A stretch of DNA of 64,000 bases from NCBI GenBank assembly GCA_009843505.1, contig VYDI01000034.1:558001-622000 (forward strand), in the 5' to 3' direction. Below, in pieces: positions 18,428-26,881 of this stretch. Both the position numbers and the translations under genes were made by a program. The notes under the pieces are model-generated. The model saw nothing but the letters and a program-made list of their open reading frames with translations, did no database searches and was not told the DNA's origin. Origin of the DNA: Holophagales bacterium. Its GTDB lineage: Bacteria; Acidobacteriota; Thermoanaerobaculia; Multivoradales; Multivoraceae. How positions within the stretch are numbered: the first letter of the stretch is position 1; each line of letters opens with the position of its first letter.

Positions 18428-18672
18428 CCAGACGTCTCCGGCGGCGTCACGTTCTTCTCCGGCGGACGCCGACGATCGCGCCATGTGCCGGTCATCAGGG
18501 TGAGAAGCCCCAGGATCAGCTCGTCCACAAAGGGAAGGACGTCGGGGATGAACAGGTCGATGAGGAAGACGACCGCCAGAACGACGAACAGTTGCGGGAA
18601 GCGCAGGCCGCCAAGGAAGGAGAACAGCGACGAGTTGCTGGAGCCGCGGCTCGGCGTCGTCTGATCGGCCAT
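18424..18672 (-). CDS. Small membrane protein, DUF6116-like
   Basis: About 82 residues from one of two adjacent ATGs (18672 or 18675). A longer in-frame start at 18915 reads through the divergent permease gene and is rejected. The core LRFPQLFVVLAVVFLIDLF is followed by IPDVLPFVDELILGLLTLM, giving two short hydrophobic helices with a conserved Pro-Asp turn. This pattern matches small proteins annotated as DUF6116. The C-terminus is basic and Pro-rich. It overlaps the downstream secreted-protein gene by 4 bases, so translation is probably coupled. Role unknown. Confidence 0.7.
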   Translation of the reverse strand: MADQTTPSRGSSNSSLFSFLGGLRFPQLFVVLAVVFLIDLFIPDVLPFVDELILGLLTLMTGTWRDRRRPPEKNVTPPETSG

Positions 18673-18711
18673 CATTTCGGAGTCTACCTTCGGAGCGCTA
18701 ACCTCCTCGCC

Positions 18712-19455
18712 GTGAACGAGCCGGCTATCGTCTACCCCGCGCTCGCGCTCGCCGGCTGTATCGCCGGCGCGTTGAACGTGGTCGCAGGGGGCGGCTCGTT
18801 CCTCACGCTGCCGATCCTCATCTTCTTCGGTCTCCCACCCGGGGTCGCCAACGGCACGAACCGGGTCGCGATCCTGCTCCAGAACGCCGTCGCCTCCTGG
18901 GGCTTCCACCGCCACGGTGTTCTCGACCGGCGAGCGATCCTGTGGGCGGCGCTTCCGGCAACTGCCGGCGCCGGACTGGGCGCCTGGGCCGCGCTCATCA
19001 TCAGCGACGACGCCTTTCGCCGGGTGCTGGCGGCTCTGATGGTCGTCGTGACCCTCTGGACCCTGATCTCGCGGCGCGCGGAGCCTGAAGGGCAGCCGGC
19101 GTCGCTGCGAGTCGGTCTCCTGGCGCTCGGCTTCTTCGGCGTCGGCGTCTACGGCGGCTTCGTTCAGGCCGGAGTCGGGTTCTTCATCCTCGCCGCAACC
19201 TCGCTGGCCGGTCTGGACCTGGTCCGCGGCAACGCGGTGAAGGTTCTCAGCATCCTCTGCTTCACCGGCCTGTCGCTGCTTCTGTTCGCCCTCTCCGGCC
19301 GGGTCGACTGGACCTTCGGTCTAGCCCTCGCGGTCGGGAACATGGCTGGCGGCTGGCTGGGCGTGCGGCTCACCGTGCTCAAGGGTCACGCCTGGGTCCA
19401 GCGGGTCGTCACCGTCACCGTCATCCTGTTCGCGGTCCGGCTCTGGTTCGGCTAG
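18712..19455 (+). CDS. TauE/SafE-type sulfite/organosulfonate exporter family permease
   Basis: A 247-residue TSUP-family membrane protein. Family segments are GALNVVAGGGSFLTLPILI in the first half and GFFGVGVYGGFVQAGVGFF in the second, reflecting the internal duplication of the fold, with about seven to eight hydrophobic helices. TSUP proteins export sulfite, sulfoacetate or related anions, or work in uptake; the substrate cannot be told from sequence. The start is chosen as GTG at 18712, right before the first helix. It is divergent from the DUF6116-like gene with only 39 bases between starts. Confidence 0.88.
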   Translation: MNEPAIVYPALALAGCIAGALNVVAGGGSFLTLPILIFFGLPPGVANGTNRVAILLQNAVASWGFHRHGVLDRRAILWAALPATAGAGLGAWAALIISDDAFRRVLAALMVVVTLWTLISRRAEPEGQPASLRVGLLALGFFGVGVYGGFVQAGVGFFILAATSLAGLDLVRGNAVKVLSILCFTGLSLLLFALSGRVDWTFGLALAVGNMAGGWLGVRLTVLKGHAWVQRVVTVTVILFAVRLWFG

Positions 19456-19538
19456 CAGCCCGCGGGCCGCCCGGCGGCGCTATGCTCCGCGCCGCATCGA
19501 CGAACGACGGACGGGAAGGAAGAAGGAGGAGGACGACT

Positions 19539-20309
19539 TTGGCTTACGACGCATTCGACCTGAGCGGATCGGTGGCTCTCGTCACCGGCGGCAACTCCGG
19601 AATCGGCCTCGGCTTTGCCGAGGGACTCGCGCAGGCGGGCGCCGATGTCTGCATCTGGGGCACGAACGAGGAGAAGAACGCGAACGCGCGGGAGCAATTG
19701 GCGCGCCACGGAACGCGGGTGGAGGCCCTGCGTTGCGATGTCGGCGACGCCGATGCGGTGGCGGCCTCGTTCGCGCGGACCGTCGAACTGCTGGGCAAGG
19801 TCGATTCCTGCTTCGCCAACGCCGGCATCGGCGGCCGCGGCACGCCATTCATCGACATGTCGATGGAGGAGTGGCGGCGAATCTTCCAGGTCAACATGGA
19901 GGGCGTCTTCCAGACCTTCCAGCAGACCATCCGGCACATGGTCGAACGCGGCGAGGGCGGCTCACTGGTGGCAACCAGCAGCCTGTCAGCGGTCTTCGGC
20001 GCGCCGCGCAGCGAGCACTACGCCTCGACCAAGGCGGGGCTCAACGCGATGGTCCGCGGCCTGGCGGTCGAGCACGCGCGCCACGGCATCCGGGTCAACT
20101 CGGTACTGCCCGGCTGGATCGCCACCGCCATGACCGAGCGGGCGATCAACACGGAAGCGTTCCAGACGAAGGTCCTGCGGCGGGTTCCGGTGCGCCGCTG
20201 GGGTGTCGGCGAGGACTTCAGCGGCATCGCCGTCTACCTGGCGAGCAGGGCCTCGAGCTACCACACCGGCGACGAGTTCGTGATCGACGGCGGCTACGCC
20301 TGCTTCTAG
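19539..20309 (+). CDS. Short-chain dehydrogenase/reductase
   Basis: A 256-residue classical SDR. NAD(P)-binding is shown by LVTGGNSGIGLGFAEGL. The NAG motif (ANAGIGGRGTPF), catalytic Ser (SSLSAVFG) and YxxxK (HYASTKAGLNAMVRG) are all present, and the C-terminal GDEFVIDGGYACF matches the family end. The TTG at 19539 is preferred because AGGAGGA lies about 7 bases upstream and it gives the standard N-terminus AYDAFDLSGSVALVTG. Substrate unknown. It converges with the thioesterase gene across a multi-hairpin element. Confidence 0.9.
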   Translation: MAYDAFDLSGSVALVTGGNSGIGLGFAEGLAQAGADVCIWGTNEEKNANAREQLARHGTRVEALRCDVGDADAVAASFARTVELLGKVDSCFANAGIGGRGTPFIDMSMEEWRRIFQVNMEGVFQTFQQTIRHMVERGEGGSLVATSSLSAVFGAPRSEHYASTKAGLNAMVRGLAVEHARHGIRVNSVLPGWIATAMTERAINTEAFQTKVLRRVPVRRWGVGEDFSGIAVYLASRASSYHTGDEFVIDGGYACF

Positions 20310-20311
20310 GG

Positions 20312-20415
20312 AACTGGCCGCCCACTGGGTGCGCCGGCGCCCCCGCCGGCCGCCGCCGCAGGCGGCCAGGTAGACGCGCCAGCCGTCAGGCTGGCTCCGC
20401 TCTGGGCGGCCAGTT
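20312..20415. repeat. Three-hairpin element inside a 13-bp inverted repeat
   Basis: AACTGGCCGCCCA (20312-20324) and TGGGCGGCCAGTT (20403-20415) are exact inverted repeats. Between them lie three perfect hairpins: 20333-20350 (GCCGGCG, loop CCCC), 20352-20366 (GCCGCC, loop GCA) and 20378-20395 (GCCAGCC, loop GTCA). The element starts 3 bases after the SDR stop and overlaps the last codons of the convergent thioesterase gene. Read on the minus strand, hairpin sizes and gaps (18-11-15-1-18) resemble those of 44995-45056 (17-9-16-2-18). A REP-like repeat or bidirectional terminator is likely. Confidence 0.65.
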
Positions 20416-20859
20416 TTCCATCGAGCGGAAAACCGGGACGACGACTTCCGGCATCCGGCAGTGGTTGCCGGACGCCTTGTCCACCCAGACGTGGTCCGTC
20501 CGGCCTTCGACCAGCACCCGCTCGTCGACCTCCACCCGGTAGCCGAAGCTCATCGCGCGACTCTTCAGCCGATCGAGCCAGCAGACGACGCGTACCCTGT
20601 CGCCGTAGCGGGCGCCGCCGCGGTACTTCAGCTGGACCCCGGTGACCATCAGCCAGTAGCCCTCGTCCTCGATCTTCCGGTAGGCCATTCCCGCCACGCG
20701 GCAGTGATGGGTGCGAGCGAGCTCGAACCACACGAGGTAGTTCGAGTGGTGGACCACTGCCATCTGGTCCGTTTCCTTGTAGCGGACCTCGACCTCGATC
20801 TCGCTGGCCGGCACTTCCCCGCCGGCGGCGTTCACGGCGGTACCCGTCATCCCGTTCAT
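20386..20859 (-). CDS. Acyl-CoA thioesterase, 4HBT/YbgC type
   Basis: A 157-residue hot-dog-fold protein. The active-site region is EVRYKETDQMAVVHHSNYL, with the catalytic Asp in TDQM, followed by VWFELARTHHC, as in YbgC and 4-hydroxybenzoyl-CoA thioesterases. ATG 20859 overlaps the glycosyltransferase stop as ATGA, so translation is coupled and it is the last gene of the operon starting at 26799. The final residues are encoded within the right arm of the hairpin element. It hydrolyses an acyl-CoA of unknown chain length in the cytosol. Confidence 0.9.
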   Translation of the reverse strand: MNGMTGTAVNAAGGEVPASEIEVEVRYKETDQMAVVHHSNYLVWFELARTHHCRVAGMAYRKIEDEGYWLMVTGVQLKYRGGARYGDRVRVVCWLDRLKSRAMSFGYRVEVDERVLVEGRTDHVWVDKASGNHCRMPEVVVPVFRSMENWPPRAEPA

Positions 20860-21557
20860 GTCGGCCCGCGACTGTAGCGAAGTATGGTGGCGATGATCTT
20901 CCAGCCGGCTCGCACCGTGCCCAAGACCGTGCCGGTGATCTTCGAGACGCCGGTCCGGCGGCGGTAGCTGACCGGCGCCTCGGCCACTCGCAGACCCCGC
21001 CGCAGCGCCTTGACCTGCATCTCCGCGGTCCAGCCGAAGTTCGGATCGCCCATGCCGAGCGACTCGAGCGCCTTCCACGAGACGGCGCGGAACGGCCCCA
21101 GGTCGGTGTAGCGGTGGCCGTAGAGCATGCGCACGAGCAGGCAGGCGAACCGGTTGCCCCATCGCGCCTGGGGCAGCAGTGCGCCCGGTTCAGCCTTTCC
21201 CAGCACCCGTGAGCCGATGACCAGGTCCGCCCCGCCGCGCGCGATCGGCTCCACCAGCCGCGGCATCTCGTCGGGGTGATCCGAGTAGTCCGCGTCCAGG
21301 AAGACGACGATCTCGGGCGGTCCGGTCCGCCGCAGATGATCGAGCCCGGCCAGACAGGCGCTGCCGTAACCCTGAACCGGCGCCGGCACGACCTCGGCCC
21401 CGGCGTCGCGCGCCCGCGCCGCCGTCGCGTCCCGCGAGTTGTTGTCGGCGACGACGACCCGGCGCACCAGGTCGTCCGGCATGTCGGCGAGCACCAGGCC
21501 GATCGACTCCTCCTCGTTGTAGGCGGGAATGACGACATCGATCGACGGCGCGCTCAC
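20856..21557 (-). CDS. Family 2 glycosyltransferase (polyprenyl-phosphate sugar synthase-like)
   Basis: A 233-residue GT-A enzyme. It has IDVVIPAYNEEESIGLVL at the N-terminus, the nucleotide/metal DxD in VVFLDADYSDHPDEM, GSRVLGKAEPGALLPQARWG as acceptor-side loop, and the ending YRRRTGVSKITGTVLGTVRA typical of dolichyl/undecaprenyl-phosphate hexosyltransferase-like GT2 proteins. There is no C-terminal TM pair, so it may work with a membrane partner. The GTG start at 21557 overlaps the previous stop as GTGA. Likely job (inference): charging a lipid carrier for an envelope modification. Confidence 0.88.
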   Translation of the reverse strand: MSAPSIDVVIPAYNEEESIGLVLADMPDDLVRRVVVADNNSRDATAARARDAGAEVVPAPVQGYGSACLAGLDHLRRTGPPEIVVFLDADYSDHPDEMPRLVEPIARGGADLVIGSRVLGKAEPGALLPQARWGNRFACLLVRMLYGHRYTDLGPFRAVSWKALESLGMGDPNFGWTAEMQVKALRRGLRVAEAPVSYRRRTGVSKITGTVLGTVRAGWKIIATILRYSRGPT

Positions 21558-22411
21558 AGGGTGACGCCGAAGCGGTTCCGCAGCGCGAACGCGAACGCGA
21601 GGGAGAGGATCAGGAAGGCGATCAGCCAGTGGACGTCGAACAGCCCGAAGAACGAGATCGCGGCGGTGCCGTACTGCACATCGATCCGCTCGATCGGCCC
21701 GCCGCGCGGCAGGGAAGGCTCGGCCGGGTAGAGCAACTGGTCGAGAATCGCCGCCCGGCGCCTGGTCGGCGAGCGGCGTACCCACTGCGCTGCGCCCTCC
21801 GGGTCGGCGACGAAGAGGCTCTTCGTGAACGCCCCGCCGTCCGCGCGCACGACGAGTTCGTGCCGCCCCGGCTCGTCCGCCCGCAACCGCCATACGACCT
21901 GCCGCAGGCTCGGCACCCAGACGCCGGCCGTCTCCACCGCGACGCCGGCCGGCGCCTCCAGCTCGATCGGCGGCCGCGGCGCGGTTTGATCCACGCCTGC
22001 GTCCGCCGGCGCGAGGTCGACGACCAGCAGCGTGCGCTCGCCCACTTCGAGCCCCTCGTAGCCGTAGTGGAACTGCAACTGGGCGATCAGCAGCATGAAG
22101 GGCACGATCATCCACAGGAGCGGTACCAGGTTCAACCGCAGGTAGGTCAGATTCTCGCGCAGCAGCCGAAGCTGGGCCGCCAGCACGGCCCGCAGGTCGT
22201 CGTTGAACAGCCGCACCTCAAGCAGGTGGCCGAACAGCCGCCGCTTGACTGCGGCGATCGCAGGCTGGTTCGACGTCCAGCGGTAGACGAGCAGCGCGAA
22301 GATGCCCGAGACCAGCGCCACAACGGCCACCGGCACGATCGGCGGCAGGGCCGCGAAGGGCCGGAGCGCCACGTCGAAGACGGCGCGGAGGGCGGCGTTC
22401 AGAAGGGACAT
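21554..22411 (-). CDS. Three-TM membrane protein with extracytoplasmic domain
   Basis: A 285-residue protein of no family I can name. An N-terminal amphipathic stretch leads to TM1 (VPVAVVALVSGIFALLVYRW, about 27-46). A basic/charged helical segment follows (AAVKRRLFGHLLEVRLFNDD to about 85), then TM2 (LVPLLWMIVPFMLLIAQLQ, about 95-114), a beta-rich extracytoplasmic domain (about 115-245), and TM3 near the C-terminus (HWLIAFLILSLAFAFAL). TM1, cytoplasmic helical hairpin, TM2, TM3 is the topology of the Oxa1 superfamily, but sequence similarity is not evident by eye. It is translationally coupled to the GT2 gene. Confidence 0.7.
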   Translation of the reverse strand: MSLLNAALRAVFDVALRPFAALPPIVPVAVVALVSGIFALLVYRWTSNQPAIAAVKRRLFGHLLEVRLFNDDLRAVLAAQLRLLRENLTYLRLNLVPLLWMIVPFMLLIAQLQFHYGYEGLEVGERTLLVVDLAPADAGVDQTAPRPPIELEAPAGVAVETAGVWVPSLRQVVWRLRADEPGRHELVVRADGGAFTKSLFVADPEGAAQWVRRSPTRRRAAILDQLLYPAEPSLPRGGPIERIDVQYGTAAISFFGLFDVHWLIAFLILSLAFAFALRNRFGVTL

Positions 22412-22430
22412 CGGCGGCGTCTTGGCGGCG

Positions 22431-22625
22431 CTAGGAGATGTACCCCAGGCCGCGGAGCCGCTTCTCGATCTCCTCCCTCGACTCGGCGCCTTCGAGCTTG
22501 GCCAGCTCCTTCTCCAGAGCGTGCGTGATGAACTCCTCGACGGACGAGTAGCCCGCGATGTCGCTGTACCGCTTGACGCGCGCGATGAGTTCCTTGTCGA
22601 GCTTGACCTTGCCGCCGCCGAACAT
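22431..22625 (-). CDS. Small ribbon-helix-helix-like protein
   Basis: A 64-residue protein. VKLDKELIARVKRYSDIAGY followed by SSVEEFITHALEKELAKLE has the strand-helix-helix pattern of ribbon-helix-helix DNA-binding proteins. The C-terminal EEIEKRLRGLGYIS could be a partner-binding tail. It lies 38 bases after the phosphodiesterase-like gene and 19 before the three-TM gene, so it is in the same transcript. It could autoregulate the operon, but no toxin partner of typical size is adjacent. Confidence 0.7.
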   Translation of the reverse strand: MFGGGKVKLDKELIARVKRYSDIAGYSSVEEFITHALEKELAKLEGAESREEIEKRLRGLGYIS

Positions 22626-22663
22626 TCCTCTTCTCCTTCGTTACCGATCCCGTTCCCGCCGGT

Positions 22664-24664
22664 TCAGGGCGAACCCGTCGCGGCGCCGCCCGCCAGGGGC
22701 GGGAACCCCTCCACGCCGTACTCGGCCAGGATCGAGCCCGGCAGGTCGACAATGCTCCGCGCGGGGCGGCCAAGCGGACGGCTGAGCAGGAGCACGCCCG
22801 GCACCAGGCGGTGGTCCATCATGTGATCGCCGCTCCAGGCGCTGTCGTTGTCGCTGAAGACCTCGCCCGCGACCTCGCCCGACGCCGACTCCGTCGCCCC
22901 GCGATAACCCTTGCCGTAGCCGACGATCAGATCGGGACCGATCGCGGTCCCTTCCTGGAAGGCGTAGTCCTCGCGAAGGTGGACCTCCGTGATCGCGGGT
23001 TCGCCGGTCTTTGGATCGACGACCGCCAGCAGCTCCCGCTTCAACTCCCGGACCAGGTCGAGGCGCTCCGCCGCCGTCACCGTGCCGTCGCGCTCACGGC
23101 CGCGCAGGTTGACGTAGAGACCCGAGAAGCCGATCCCGTAGGCCCGGGTGTTGTCCCAGTCGATGTTCAGGAGGAAGCCCTCGTCCGCGTAAGGATCCGG
23201 GCTTCGCGCCGTCAGGTAGCCCCGCTCGAGCAGCCAGGCGTTCAGGTGGAAGGCGCGGCGCCAGGAGGCGAAGCCGTGGTCCGACATGGCGATCAGCAGC
23301 GGCTCGTCCGCGCCGCCGTCACCGAGGCCGGCTTCGGCTTCGAGCCGATCCAGCGTCTGCCCGACGATCGCGTCGAGCCCTTCGTAGAGGGTCGGGATCA
23401 GGTCGGCGTGGGCCGCATCGGATTCCGGGTCGTAGGCGGGATGCTCCGGATCGCGTGACCGCCAGCGGACGTGGCCGATCTGATCCACGTTGCCGAAGTA
23501 GTAGAAGAGGAAGCCTCCCCGCTGTTCGAGGAAGCGGTCCAGGACGTAGCCGTACTGCTCGGCGACCTCGTCGCCCGCGATCTTGGCCTGGGCCAGGAAC
23601 TCGTCCGGGGTGAAGACGCCCTCGGTCAGGGTCTTCGTGTCCTCGGGCATTCCCTCCGTGTAGAAGCGGTCGACCGCCTCCGCCAGCTCGGCCGCGAAAT
23701 CGGGCGGCGTCGAGATCGGCGCCGAGGGCGAGATCGGATCGTGGTCGATCGGGCTGACGTAGAGCTCGAACTCCGGCTCGAGCGCGCGCAGGTACATCCG
23801 GCAGATTCCGCGCAGGTGCTGGGTCGGCATCATCTCGAAGTCGACCTCGAGCCAGTTGCTCCACTCGCCGACCTCCAGCACGATCTCCTGGTCGCCGAGC
23901 TCGATCTTGGCGCTCTCCGTCTCCGGATCGAGGTAGACGGTGAACGGCACGGTCATCTGCTCGGGCTCGCGCAGCAACGGATTGTCGGGCCCGAGCAAGT
24001 CGGCCTCGACGACGTTGTCGTAGATGTCGAGTTCGACGATGTCCCCGCCGCTGATGTCACGGTCGGCAAAAAGCTCCGACGTGTAGAAGGTGAACGTGCC
24101 GTCCGTCCCATGGATGTCGCTCGTCCCCATACCCGAGAGCTCACGGCTCGCCGTACCCGAAACCGGGAAATTCGCCGGCATGCGGATGACCGTCGTGCGC
24201 ACACCGTGCTCCTCCAGCACGTCCCAGAACGGGGTGCCGTGCCGGAACCGCTCGTAGTCGCCGCCAGTGAGCGGGAACTGCCAGGGGCCGACGTCCAGGT
24301 AGAGGCCGCCGGAGGAGGCGGCGGCGGTCGACGGGTACGGGATCATCGTCTCCGGATCCCGGTGCAGGAAGTCGAAGATGCCGTGGCCGCCCGGGTCCAT
24401 GCCGGTGATGAAGCTCGACCAGGCAACGGGGCTGTGCGGCGGGATCGTCGTCTCCAGTTCCGTGAAGCCGCCCATGGTCTCGAGCCGGGCGAAGTTCGGC
24501 AGCCTCCCTTCGTCGATCAACTGCCGGGTGAGCCCAGGGTCCAGGCCGTCGAAGCCGAGCACGATGACCTTCGGCCCCTCGGACGGGCCGACGCCACCGC
24601 CGCCGCACCCGATCGCGAGGACGACCGGGACGAGCGCCGCCGCTGCCAGAAGCGGCCGCTTCAC
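22664..24664 (-). CDS. Alkaline-phosphatase-superfamily lipoprotein (type I phosphodiesterase/NPP-like)
   Basis: 666 residues with a lipoprotein signal (LLAAAALVPVVLAIGCGGGG, lipobox IGC). The catalytic domain starts at VIVLGFDGLDPGLTRQLIDE, with the metal Asp and then the nucleophile region HSPVAWSSFITGMDPGGHG. Later ligands are in MSDHGFASWRRAFHLN and near the end in DNDSAWSGDHMMD. This places it in the phosphodiesterase/NPP branch of the alkaline-phosphatase superfamily, acting outside the inner membrane. ATG 24664 overlaps the upstream paralogue's stop as ATGA. Substrate unknown; phospho-group transfer or hydrolysis on lipids or glycans is plausible. Confidence 0.88.
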   Translation of the reverse strand: MKRPLLAAAALVPVVLAIGCGGGGVGPSEGPKVIVLGFDGLDPGLTRQLIDEGRLPNFARLETMGGFTELETTIPPHSPVAWSSFITGMDPGGHGIFDFLHRDPETMIPYPSTAAASSGGLYLDVGPWQFPLTGGDYERFRHGTPFWDVLEEHGVRTTVIRMPANFPVSGTASRELSGMGTSDIHGTDGTFTFYTSELFADRDISGGDIVELDIYDNVVEADLLGPDNPLLREPEQMTVPFTVYLDPETESAKIELGDQEIVLEVGEWSNWLEVDFEMMPTQHLRGICRMYLRALEPEFELYVSPIDHDPISPSAPISTPPDFAAELAEAVDRFYTEGMPEDTKTLTEGVFTPDEFLAQAKIAGDEVAEQYGYVLDRFLEQRGGFLFYYFGNVDQIGHVRWRSRDPEHPAYDPESDAAHADLIPTLYEGLDAIVGQTLDRLEAEAGLGDGGADEPLLIAMSDHGFASWRRAFHLNAWLLERGYLTARSPDPYADEGFLLNIDWDNTRAYGIGFSGLYVNLRGRERDGTVTAAERLDLVRELKRELLAVVDPKTGEPAITEVHLREDYAFQEGTAIGPDLIVGYGKGYRGATESASGEVAGEVFSDNDSAWSGDHMMDHRLVPGVLLLSRPLGRPARSIVDLPGSILAEYGVEGFPPLAGGAATGSP

Positions 24665-26799
24665 GCCGCCATTCCCGCTGGGACAAACACCGACTCTCCC
24701 TCCATGTAGTCCGGCTTGTCGATGCCGAACAGGGACAGCGCCGTGGGCGCCATGTCGAGCAGCGACAGGTCGTCGCCGCGGTCGACCGGGCGGCTGCTGA
24801 AGAAGATGCCCGGAACCAGCCGCGGGTCGACGCAGTGGTCGCCGCTCCAGGCCTTCGTGTTGTCGGAGAAGACCGGACCCGCGACCACGCCGACGGCGCA
24901 GTCCCAGGAAACTCGGTAGCCGTCGTTGTAGCCGACGATCAGGTCGGGGGCGTTGCCCTTGTAAGGGCCGGTGTACAGGTCCTCGGCGTCGAAGGCGGCG
25001 TTGATGCCGACGGCCCGCCGCTCCTCGTCGCGCAGGCCGGTCCAGGTCTCGATGAGTTCGCGTTTGAGCTCCCTCGCCTCTTCGCCCGGTTTCACGATGC
25101 CCGAGGCCTCGCGGCCCTCGAGGTTAAGGAACACGCCCGCGAGCCCGAGCGCATAGGCGCGGGTGCGCGACCAGTCCACGCCCTCCAGCCACTCCTCGCT
25201 GCCGTTGGCGTCCTCGCGAAGGACGAGGTAGCCATGGTCGAGCAGCCAGCGATTCAGGTTCACGCCGCGCCGGAAAGAGGCGAAGCCGTGGTCCGAGAGC
25301 ACGATGAGAACATCGTCGTCGCCCAGCTTCTCCATCACCCGGCCGACCAGGGCGTCGTTGTGCCGGTAGTGCTCCTCGATCGTCCGCCGCTGCTTGCCCG
25401 TCTTGCGCCCGTTCGCGGCCGGGTGTCCGTTCTCCATGTAGCGCCAGAACATGTGCTGGATGCGGTCGGTGGCGTCGAAGACGCAGGTCAGGGAACCGCG
25501 GCGCAAACGCTCGAGCGCCGCGAAGAACATCTCCTCGCGCTCGCGGTCGATGTCGTACGACTGCTTGAGGAACGTCGCGTCGTCGGTCACGCCCTCGTTG
25601 AGCGCCGTCGTGTCCTCGGCCAGGCCCAAAGTCGCGAAGTCGCCGACCCGCTTGGCCAGGTAAGGCGCGTAGTAGGACGGATGCGAGATCGGCATCGCCG
25701 GCTTCTCGGGGTCGATGTGAATCGCGGTCAGGTAGAGCGACGTGTGCTTTCCCGCTTCCGTCAGCATCATCCGGGTCAGACCGTGGACCTTGACCCCGGG
25801 CGCGGCCCGGAACTCGAGACGCACCCAGTCGGAGAGCTCTCCCTGGCGGAGTTCCACCGTCTCCCCCGCCATACTGACCGACGCCGTCTTCTCCTTGCGG
25901 TCGACATCGACCGCCATCGGCGCTCGGAGAGGAGGAGGCGGATCACCCTCCAGGAAGCTGTTCTCGGGACCCTCTACCACGCAGTCGAAGTGATCGGGAC
26001 CGGAACCGTTGGAACTCAGCGGCACCCGCAAACCGCCCTCCCGGATCGCATCCGTCGCCGGACGGGTCGTGTACAGCAGGAACGTGCCCTGGCTGCCTAC
26101 CAGGTCCGGCACGCACATCGCCGCCAGTTGGGCCCCGTAAAAGCGGTCCGGCGGGAACGTGATCGGTACCCGCAGCACCGTGCTCCAGACGTTGCGCTCA
26201 CCGAGGACGGTCCAGAACGGCTTCGACCGCCGCAGCATGCGGATCTCGGGCTTCTGCAACGGGATCTTCCACTTGCCCAGCTTCAGGAACCGTTCCACCC
26301 GGCCGATATGGGCCGAGGAGAGCTTCGGCAGGTAACTGCGCAGGTCCCGGTCGAGGAAATCGAAGATGTTGTGCTTGCCGGGATTGGCGCCGGTGGCGAA
26401 AGTCGACCAGGCCACCGGCGACAGCGCGGGATACGTGCTGGCGATCCGCCGATAGCTCCCCTGTTCGCCGAGGCGCTGGAAGTTGGGCAGCTTGCCCTCC
26501 TTCATCATCCTCTCCGTCAGGCGCGGGTCCTGGCCGTCGAGTCCGACGAAGACCAGCCGCCTGACGTGCGCCTTCGGCGGCTTCTTGCGCCGCACGACCC
26601 GCCACAGGGTCCGCACCGGCCACGCCAGCAGCGAGACGAACGCCAGCGCCACGGTCGCCAGCAGCACCAGGAACGACGACATGAGCGCGAACCCGGCCCC
26701 GGGACCGATGTAGGCGGCCGCTGGCACGGCGGCGAAGAGCGCCGCCAGAAGCGCCAGCGCGACGGTTGCAGGACGCGGAGCTGGCAACGGTTCCTCCAT
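24661..26799 (-). CDS. Membrane-anchored alkaline-phosphatase-superfamily protein, paralogue of 22664-24664
   Basis: 712 residues from ATG 26799, which gives a signal-like segment (TVALALLAALFAAVPAAA) and a TM helix (FLVLLATVALAFVSLLAWPV). In-frame ATGs at 26853 and 27039 are possible, but the latter overlaps the divergent gene. The catalytic core begins LVFVGLDGQDPRLTERMMKE, with ALSPVAWSTFATGANPGKHN and LSDHGFASFRRGVNLNRWLL. It shares the whole plan with its downstream neighbour, so the pair arose by tandem duplication. It is the first gene of the six-gene unit. It probably acts on an extracytoplasmic phosphodiester. Confidence 0.88.
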   Translation of the reverse strand: MEEPLPAPRPATVALALLAALFAAVPAAAYIGPGAGFALMSSFLVLLATVALAFVSLLAWPVRTLWRVVRRKKPPKAHVRRLVFVGLDGQDPRLTERMMKEGKLPNFQRLGEQGSYRRIASTYPALSPVAWSTFATGANPGKHNIFDFLDRDLRSYLPKLSSAHIGRVERFLKLGKWKIPLQKPEIRMLRRSKPFWTVLGERNVWSTVLRVPITFPPDRFYGAQLAAMCVPDLVGSQGTFLLYTTRPATDAIREGGLRVPLSSNGSGPDHFDCVVEGPENSFLEGDPPPPLRAPMAVDVDRKEKTASVSMAGETVELRQGELSDWVRLEFRAAPGVKVHGLTRMMLTEAGKHTSLYLTAIHIDPEKPAMPISHPSYYAPYLAKRVGDFATLGLAEDTTALNEGVTDDATFLKQSYDIDREREEMFFAALERLRRGSLTCVFDATDRIQHMFWRYMENGHPAANGRKTGKQRRTIEEHYRHNDALVGRVMEKLGDDDVLIVLSDHGFASFRRGVNLNRWLLDHGYLVLREDANGSEEWLEGVDWSRTRAYALGLAGVFLNLEGREASGIVKPGEEARELKRELIETWTGLRDEERRAVGINAAFDAEDLYTGPYKGNAPDLIVGYNDGYRVSWDCAVGVVAGPVFSDNTKAWSGDHCVDPRLVPGIFFSSRPVDRGDDLSLLDMAPTALSLFGIDKPDYMEGESVFVPAGMAA

Positions 26800-26881
26800 G
26801 ATCGCGCGCCTGGGAGCACCCGGTGCCAGACAGCGCGGAACGGTGCGGAGCATACCAAGCCGCGGGTAGCATCCCGTGGCC

